DNA of 64,000 nucleotides from Arthrobacter sp. FW305-BF8. Lineage in GTDB: Bacteria; Actinomycetota; Actinomycetes; Actinomycetales; Micrococcaceae. Below the pieces are notes generated by a model, which worked only from the letters and a program-made list of their open reading frames with translations, ran no database searches and was not told the DNA's origin. The stretch covers positions 3,100,001 to 3,164,000 of the forward strand of contig NZ_CP084561.1 in the NCBI RefSeq assembly GCF_021789315.1. The letters are read 5' to 3'. A program made the position numbers and the translations under genes. The number at the start of each line of letters is the position of its first letter. The stretch's first letter is position 1. Below, piece after piece: positions 59,587-64,000 of the stretch.

Positions 59587-60551
59587 CCGGCCGGGGCCAT
59601 CTGGCCGCGGAAGGCCCGGCGGTAGGACTGCGGACTGGTGTCCAGCACCTTGGCGAAGTGGTGCCGAAGCAGCACGGGATGGCCGAAGCCTGACTGCCGC
59701 GCCACCTCGTCAATGTTCAGTTCCGTGGACTCCAGGAGCTCCTGGGCGCGCAGGACCCGCTGGGAATTGAGCCACGCAGCCGGGGTGGCTCCAGTTTCAG
59801 CACGGAACCGCCGGGCAAAGGTGCGCGGCGACATGTGCACGCGGGCGGCCAGCTCCTGGACGGGATGCTCCTCGTCGAGGTTCGCCACCATCCACCGGAG
59901 GAGTTCCTCCATGGGCTGGGAGCCGCACTCGGGCATCGGCCGGTCGATGAACTGGGCCTGGCCACCGTCGCGGTGCGGCGGAACCACCATGTCCCTGGCA
60001 ATGGCGGCAGCCACGGCGGCCCCAAACTCGATCCTCACCAGATGCAGGCAGGCGTCGATGCCCGCCGCGGTACCGGCGCTGGAGATGATCCGCCCGTCCT
60101 GGACGTAGAGGACGTTCTCGTCCACCAGGACTTTGGGGTACTGGGCGGCCAGCTCTTCCGAGTAATGCCAGTGCGTGGTGCACCGGCGTCCGTCGAGGAT
60201 CCCGGCCCGCGCCAGCGCAAACGCGCCGGAGCAGATCGACATCACCCAGGCACCCCGGCTGTGCGCCGCCCGGAGGGCATCGAGCACGGATTCCGGAACA
60301 TCTTCCTCCCGGCCGTAGGGCGCCATGATCACCAGGTCGGCATCGGCGGCGGCTTCCAGACCGAGGCCGACGTTCATGGTGAGGCCGGATTTCAGCGGAA
60401 CTTCCCCGGGCACCGGAGTGCAGACGCGGAAGTCGAACTGCGGCACGCCTGTTCCCCGGTCCGAACGGTCGATGCCAAACACCTCAAAAGCGGTACCGAA
60501 CTCGAAGATCGAGAAGTTGGGAACCGCGATGATTGCCACTGATTTGAGCAT
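59583..60551 (-). CDS. GlxA family transcriptional regulator (DJ-1/PfpI plus AraC)
   Basis: Cytoplasmic regulator of 322 residues. The N-terminal DJ-1/PfpI-like domain has VAIIAVPNFSIFEFGTAFEVFG and VMSICSGAFALARAG with a Cys near residue 106. The C-terminal AraC domain has two helix-turn-helix units (ELAARVHMSPRTFARRFRAETGATPAAWL and IDEVARQSGFGHPVLLRHHFAKV). The ligand is unknown. CATACT lies 6 bases before the ATG, suggesting a leaderless start, and a 9-bp inverted repeat covers the promoter. Confidence 0.92.
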   Translation of the reverse strand: MLKSVAIIAVPNFSIFEFGTAFEVFGIDRSDRGTGVPQFDFRVCTPVPGEVPLKSGLTMNVGLGLEAAADADLVIMAPYGREEDVPESVLDALRAAHSRGAWVMSICSGAFALARAGILDGRRCTTHWHYSEELAAQYPKVLVDENVLYVQDGRIISSAGTAAGIDACLHLVRIEFGAAVAAAIARDMVVPPHRDGGQAQFIDRPMPECGSQPMEELLRWMVANLDEEHPVQELAARVHMSPRTFARRFRAETGATPAAWLNSQRVLRAQELLESTELNIDEVARQSGFGHPVLLRHHFAKVLDTSPQSYRRAFRGQMAPAG

Positions 60552-60562
60552 GTTTCCAGTAT

Positions 60563-60595
60563 GGCAGAAATTTGTACTTTTTAGGCATTTCTGCC
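60563..60595. promoter_or_regulatory. Inverted repeat in the glxA-type/small-gene divergent promoter
   Basis: GGCAGAAAT (60563-60571) and ATTTCTGCC (60587-60595) are exact complements with a 15-base spacer. It lies 12 bases upstream of the regulator start and before the small plus-strand gene. Confidence 0.55.
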
Positions 60596-60632
60596 ACTTC
60601 TTTCGCTACTTCCAGGGGAGAACCATGGAGAC

Positions 60633-60800
60633 ATGGAAATCTTCGGAATCGCCCTTCTTGTCCTGGTCCTCGTTGCAGCTGCCGCCACGGTCGGCGCCAT
60701 TCTGCGGGACGGGCGCGGCCATACCCCTCCCGAACACTCAGTCCGGGACTGGTCCGCACTGGACCTGCCCAGCAGCAACTACACCATGCGCATCTTCTAG
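60633..60800 (+). CDS. 55-residue membrane protein of unknown function
   Basis: Reads MEIFGIALLVLVLVAAAATV, one membrane helix (residues about 4-24), then a basic-to-polar tail with DWSALDLPSSNYTMRIF at the end. Third-position GC is high and the stop is followed by a good terminator 90 bases on. An out-of-frame ATG at 60625 lies at better spacing from GGGGAG, so the start is uncertain. It is divergent from the glxA-type regulator and may be controlled by it. Confidence 0.65.
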   Translation: MEIFGIALLVLVLVAAAATVGAILRDGRGHTPPEHSVRDWSALDLPSSNYTMRIF

Positions 60801-60889
60801 CGGCGCATGGCCCCCCGTTCCCTGGCCGCCCACAACTTCCTTCCACACGAAAACATCGCCCACCCAGAACCACAGTCCCCACCAACACC

Positions 60890-60917
60890 AAGGACCCGGC
60901 GTACGCCGGGTCCTTTT
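60890..60917 (+). terminator. Terminator before hrpA
   Basis: Perfect 26-base palindrome with arms AAGGACCCGGCGT and its complement, followed by TTTT. Confidence 0.85.
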
Positions 60918-60926
60918 ACGCGGCAG

Positions 60927-60932
60927 TAGACT
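60927..60932 (+). promoter_or_regulatory. Possible -10 box of hrpA
   Basis: TAGACT, 10 bases before the ATG at 60943; the leader would be about three bases. Confidence 0.4.
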
Positions 60933-60942
60933 TGTGGGAGCC

Positions 60943-63900
60943 ATGACTTTTCACATCTCCTACCCCGCCGAGCTGCCGGTTTCCGAGCGCCGCGAGGACC
61001 TGATGGCCGCGATTGCCGCCAACCAGGTGACCATCATTGCCGGTGAGACCGGCTCCGGAAAGACCACCCAGATTCCCAAGATGTGCTTGGAGCTGGGCCT
61101 GGGTGACAACGGCCTGATCGGCCACACCCAGCCGCGGCGGCTGGCAGCCCGCACGGTGGCCGAGCGCATCGCCTCCGAACTCGGCGTCGACATCGGGCAG
61201 GAAGTGGGCTTCCAAGTCCGCTTCACCGGCGAGGTGAGCAGGTCCACCAAGGTCAAACTGATGACCGACGGCATCCTGCTGGCCGAAATCCAGCGCGACA
61301 AGCTTCTCCGCAAGTACAACGCGATCATCATCGACGAGGCGCACGAACGAAGCCTGAACATCGACTTCATCCTCGGCTACCTCAAGCGGATCCTGCCGCA
61401 GCGCCCGGACCTGAAGGTGATCATCACCTCCGCAACCATCGACCCCGAACGCTTTGCGAAGCACTTCGGCTCTGACGAGGAACCGGCACCGATCGTTGAG
61501 GTCTCCGGGAGGACGTTCCCGGTGGAGATCCGTTACCGGCCGCTCTCCCAGCCGGCGGGCGGCCCGTCGGGCGACGACGAAGACAACTCGTCCGACGATG
61601 AACTCGAGGAAGACCGGGATCCGCTGGACGCGGTGTGCGACGCCGTCGACGAACTCGCCCTCGAAGCCCCGGGCGACATCCTCATCTTCTTCTCCGGCGA
61701 GCGCGAGATCCGGGACGCCGCGGACGCCCTGAACGCCAGAATCCAGTCCAACCGGCGGCTGGCCGGCACCGAAGTGCTGCCGCTGTTCGCACGGCTGAGC
61801 CTGCAGGAACAGCACCGGGTGTTCAATCCGGGCAGCAAGCGGAGGATCGTGCTGGCCACCAACGTGGCCGAGACCTCCCTCACCGTTCCCGGCATCAAGT
61901 ACGTCATCGACACCGGCACCGCGCGCATCTCGCGCTATTCGCACCGCACCAAGGTGCAGCGGCTGCCCATCGAACGGGTGTCCCAGGCGTCGGCCAACCA
62001 GCGCTCGGGACGCTGTGGCCGCGTGTCGGACGGCATCGCCATCCGGCTCTACTCCGAGGAGGACTTCGAGTCCCGGCCGCTCTACACCGATCCGGAAATC
62101 CTGCGCACCAACCTGGCCGCGGTCATCCTGCAGATGACTGCCATGGGTGTCGCCCGCGGGCCCAAGGACATTGAAAACTTCCCGTTCGTGGAGCCGCCGG
62201 ACTCGCGCGCCATTAACGACGGCGTGACCCTCCTTCGGGAGCTCGGCGCCTTGAGTGCGCCGCAGGCAGCAACTAGTGCGCCGCAGGCAGCCACTGGCGC
62301 TCCCCCGGCGGTCAACGCCGAAAACGGCAAAGGTGGCGGCCGCAACGGCGGCGGCGGGCTTACCGCCGTCGGACATAAGCTTGCCCAGCTTCCGGTGGAT
62401 CCGCGGCTCGGACGCATGATTGTTGAGGCCGGCCAGCGCGGCTGCGTCCGCGAAGTCATGATCCTGGCGGCGGCGCTCACCATTCAGGACCCCCGCGAGC
62501 GTCCAACGGACAAGCAGCAGCTGGCGGCCGAGAAGCACGCCCGCTTCCGCGACGAGAACTCAGACTTCACCGGGTACCTGAACCTCTGGAACTACATCCA
62601 CGAGAAGCAGCAGGAGCTGTCCTCCACCCAGTTCCGCCGCTTGTGCCGCAACGAATTCATCAACTACCTGCGCGTGCGCGAGTGGCAGGACCTGTTTACG
62701 CAGCTCCGGCAACTGGCCCGGCCGCTGGGCATCAGCCTGGACAATAGGCGCCAGGCCGATGCTGTGGGCAACCACGAGGGCATCCACATCAGCCTTCTCT
62801 CCGGCCTGCTAAGCCATATCGGCATCCTCGACGAACGCAAGCGGGAATATGCCGGCGCCCGCGGAACCCGCTTTGCCATCTTCCCCGGCTCGGCGCTGTT
62901 CAAGAAGTCGCCTACGTTTGTCATGGCCGCCGAGCTCGTGGAAACAAGCCGGCTGTGGGCCCGGGTGGCCGCAAAATTCGAGCCGGTGTGGGCCGAGCAG
63001 GTGGCGCCGCACCTGATCAAGCGCAGCTACAGCGAACCCCACTGGTCCACCAAGATGGGCGCCGTGATGGCGTATGAAAAGGTCACCCTCTACGGTGTAC
63101 CCATCATCGCCCAGCGCCGGATCAACTTCGGCAGGGTCGATCCCGTCCTTGCCCGTGAGCTGTTCATCAGGCATGCGCTGGTCCAGGGCGAATGGAAGAC
63201 ACACCACAAGTTCCTCCACCGCAACCGGGCCCTGCTGCAGGAAGTGGAGGAACTCGAAGCGCGGATGCGCCGCCGGGACCTCCTGGTGGACGACGAAACG
63301 CTCTTCGAGTTCTATGACGCGCGGGTTGGCAAGGACGTCGTCTCGGAACGGCACTTCGACAAGTGGTGGAAGGACGCCCGGCAGCAGAATCACACGCTTC
63401 TGGACTTCGACGAGGCCCTGCTTCTGAGCGAGGACGCCGAGGCGCTGGACGAGTCCGCGTACCCGAAGACGTGGCTGCACAAGGGGTTCGAACTGCCCCT
63501 GAGTTATGAATTCCATCCCGTGGCGCCCGGCTCGACGCCCAACCCGTCCGACGGCGTTACGGCGGAAGTTCCGGTCCTCTTCCTGAACCAGCTGGAAGAC
63601 GCACCCTTCCGCTGGCTGATCCCCGGCCAGCGCGTGGAACTGGTGACTGCGCTGATCAAATCGCTGCCGAAGCAGGTCCGCAAGAGTTTCGTCCCTGCCC
63701 CCGACGTCGCCCGGCAGGCAGTGGCGGCGCTGGAAGCCGATTTCGACCCCGCCGAGGACGAGTTGGAGAGCTCGCTTGAGCTTGTCCTGCGCCGCCTCAA
63801 GGGACAGGTCATCCCGCCCGGGTCCTGGAACTGGGAGGCCGTTCCGCCGCACCTGCGGGTGAGCTTCAAGGTGGTGGACACCCGCGGCAAAGTCCTGGAC

Positions 63901-64000
63901 GAGGGCAAGGACCTGGAAGCGCTGCAGGAGCGGCTGGCGCCGGCCACCCGCCGGGCCATCGCGGAGTCCCTAGGCGCAACTCCGGCCACCGCCGGCCCGC
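60943..64000 (+). CDS. hrpA: HrpA-type ATP-dependent RNA helicase (partial, 3' end outside window)
   Basis: DEAH-box 3'-5' RNA helicase linked in E. coli to stalled-ribosome processing. 1019 residues are visible of about 1300 expected. Walker A is GETGSGKTTQIPK (residues 34-46), the DEAH box IIIDEAHERS (near 130), motif III ITSATIDPERFA, motif V ATNVAETSLTVPGIKYVID and motif VI QRSGRCGRVSDG. The OB-fold and DUF3418 region follow. An acidic Ser/Asp insert lies near residues 205-225, and near 440 a SAPQAAT repeat plus Gly-rich run. The frame continues to the edge. It directly follows the terminator. Confidence 0.95.
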   Translation, partial: MTFHISYPAELPVSERREDLMAAIAANQVTIIAGETGSGKTTQIPKMCLELGLGDNGLIGHTQPRRLAARTVAERIASELGVDIGQEVGFQVRFTGEVSRSTKVKLMTDGILLAEIQRDKLLRKYNAIIIDEAHERSLNIDFILGYLKRILPQRPDLKVIITSATIDPERFAKHFGSDEEPAPIVEVSGRTFPVEIRYRPLSQPAGGPSGDDEDNSSDDELEEDRDPLDAVCDAVDELALEAPGDILIFFSGEREIRDAADALNARIQSNRRLAGTEVLPLFARLSLQEQHRVFNPGSKRRIVLATNVAETSLTVPGIKYVIDTGTARISRYSHRTKVQRLPIERVSQASANQRSGRCGRVSDGIAIRLYSEEDFESRPLYTDPEILRTNLAAVILQMTAMGVARGPKDIENFPFVEPPDSRAINDGVTLLRELGALSAPQAATSAPQAATGAPPAVNAENGKGGGRNGGGGLTAVGHKLAQLPVDPRLGRMIVEAGQRGCVREVMILAAALTIQDPRERPTDKQQLAAEKHARFRDENSDFTGYLNLWNYIHEKQQELSSTQFRRLCRNEFINYLRVREWQDLFTQLRQLARPLGISLDNRRQADAVGNHEGIHISLLSGLLSHIGILDERKREYAGARGTRFAIFPGSALFKKSPTFVMAAELVETSRLWARVAAKFEPVWAEQVAPHLIKRSYSEPHWSTKMGAVMAYEKVTLYGVPIIAQRRINFGRVDPVLARELFIRHALVQGEWKTHHKFLHRNRALLQEVEELEARMRRRDLLVDDETLFEFYDARVGKDVVSERHFDKWWKDARQQNHTLLDFDEALLLSEDAEALDESAYPKTWLHKGFELPLSYEFHPVAPGSTPNPSDGVTAEVPVLFLNQLEDAPFRWLIPGQRVELVTALIKSLPKQVRKSFVPAPDVARQAVAALEADFDPAEDELESSLELVLRRLKGQVIPPGSWNWEAVPPHLRVSFKVVDTRGKVLDEGKDLEALQERLAPATRRAIAESLGATPATAGP

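Noticed and set aside
62254..62310. SAPQAAT repeat in hrpA as a functional element
   Set aside because: Two imperfect copies of about 21 bp in a low-complexity linker; likely neutral.

Overview
The window is high-GC DNA from an actinomycete. I infer Micrococcales, close to Arthrobacter/Pseudarthrobacter, from gene content alone. The support is NucS mismatch repair, the argS-lysA-hom-thrC-thrB-rho-prfA-prmC-tsaC-wecA-atp gene order shared with other Actinobacteria, several actinobacterial DUF families (DUF2017, DUF2550, DUF3039, DUF4395), and many leaderless starts. No database search was run. Gene density is high and I see no phage, IS element, rRNA or CRISPR. One end gene is cut at each edge (an MFS transporter at the left, hrpA at the right).

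Layout. 1-6.5 kb: MFS transporter, sbcC-sbcD DNA-end nuclease, aquaporin. 6.7-10.6 kb: ADP-ribosylglycohydrolase, DUF4395 membrane protein, a mirror-image array of 32-nt hairpin repeats bracketed by an 18-bp direct repeat, a DEDDh exonuclease-BRCT protein, and DedA. 10.6-15 kb: clpS-DUF2017-murI-MBL-rph-rdgB cluster (minus strand). 15-17.2 kb: three 59-bp repeats, then NAD salvage pncB-pncA. 17.3-26.6 kb: helicase plus DUF3039, nagB, ABC exporter pair, Old Yellow Enzyme with a thioredoxin/TPR protein, and a large membrane protein of unknown function. 26.8-30.8 kb: AI-2E family permease, alpha/beta hydrolase, zinc-binding small protein, nucS, cold-shock gene. 30.9-39.3 kb: complete F1Fo ATP synthase operon (AtpI-like, atpZ-like, atpBEFHAGDC) plus DUF2550. 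39.4-54.8 kb: cell-envelope glycosyltransferases, translation factors (tsaC, prmC, prfA), rho, and aspartate-family amino-acid genes with argS. 55-58 kb: a three-gene flavin redox operon (FMN-binding lipoprotein, ApbE, NqrB-FNR fusion) behind a candidate operator, then tRNA-Arg(CCG). 58.2-64 kb: protealysin-like M4 protease with its emfourin-type inhibitor, a GlxA-type regulator, a 55-residue membrane protein, and hrpA.

How genes work together. pncB and pncA form the deamidating NAD salvage route. The atp cluster encodes the whole ATP synthase. hom-thrC-thrB plus lysA are the threonine and lysine ends of the aspartate pathway. The flavin operon encodes a flavinylated lipoprotein, the enzyme that attaches FMN, and the membrane reductase likely to feed it electrons.

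Most notable for follow-up: the 32-nt covarying hairpin array with flanking direct repeats at 8.35-8.72 kb; the flavinylation operon and its TGTTGA-N4-TCAACA operator; palindromes over the nucS promoter; repeated TGCAG motifs in the rho leader; and at least fourteen genes whose start codon lies 6-7 nt after a TANNNT box.
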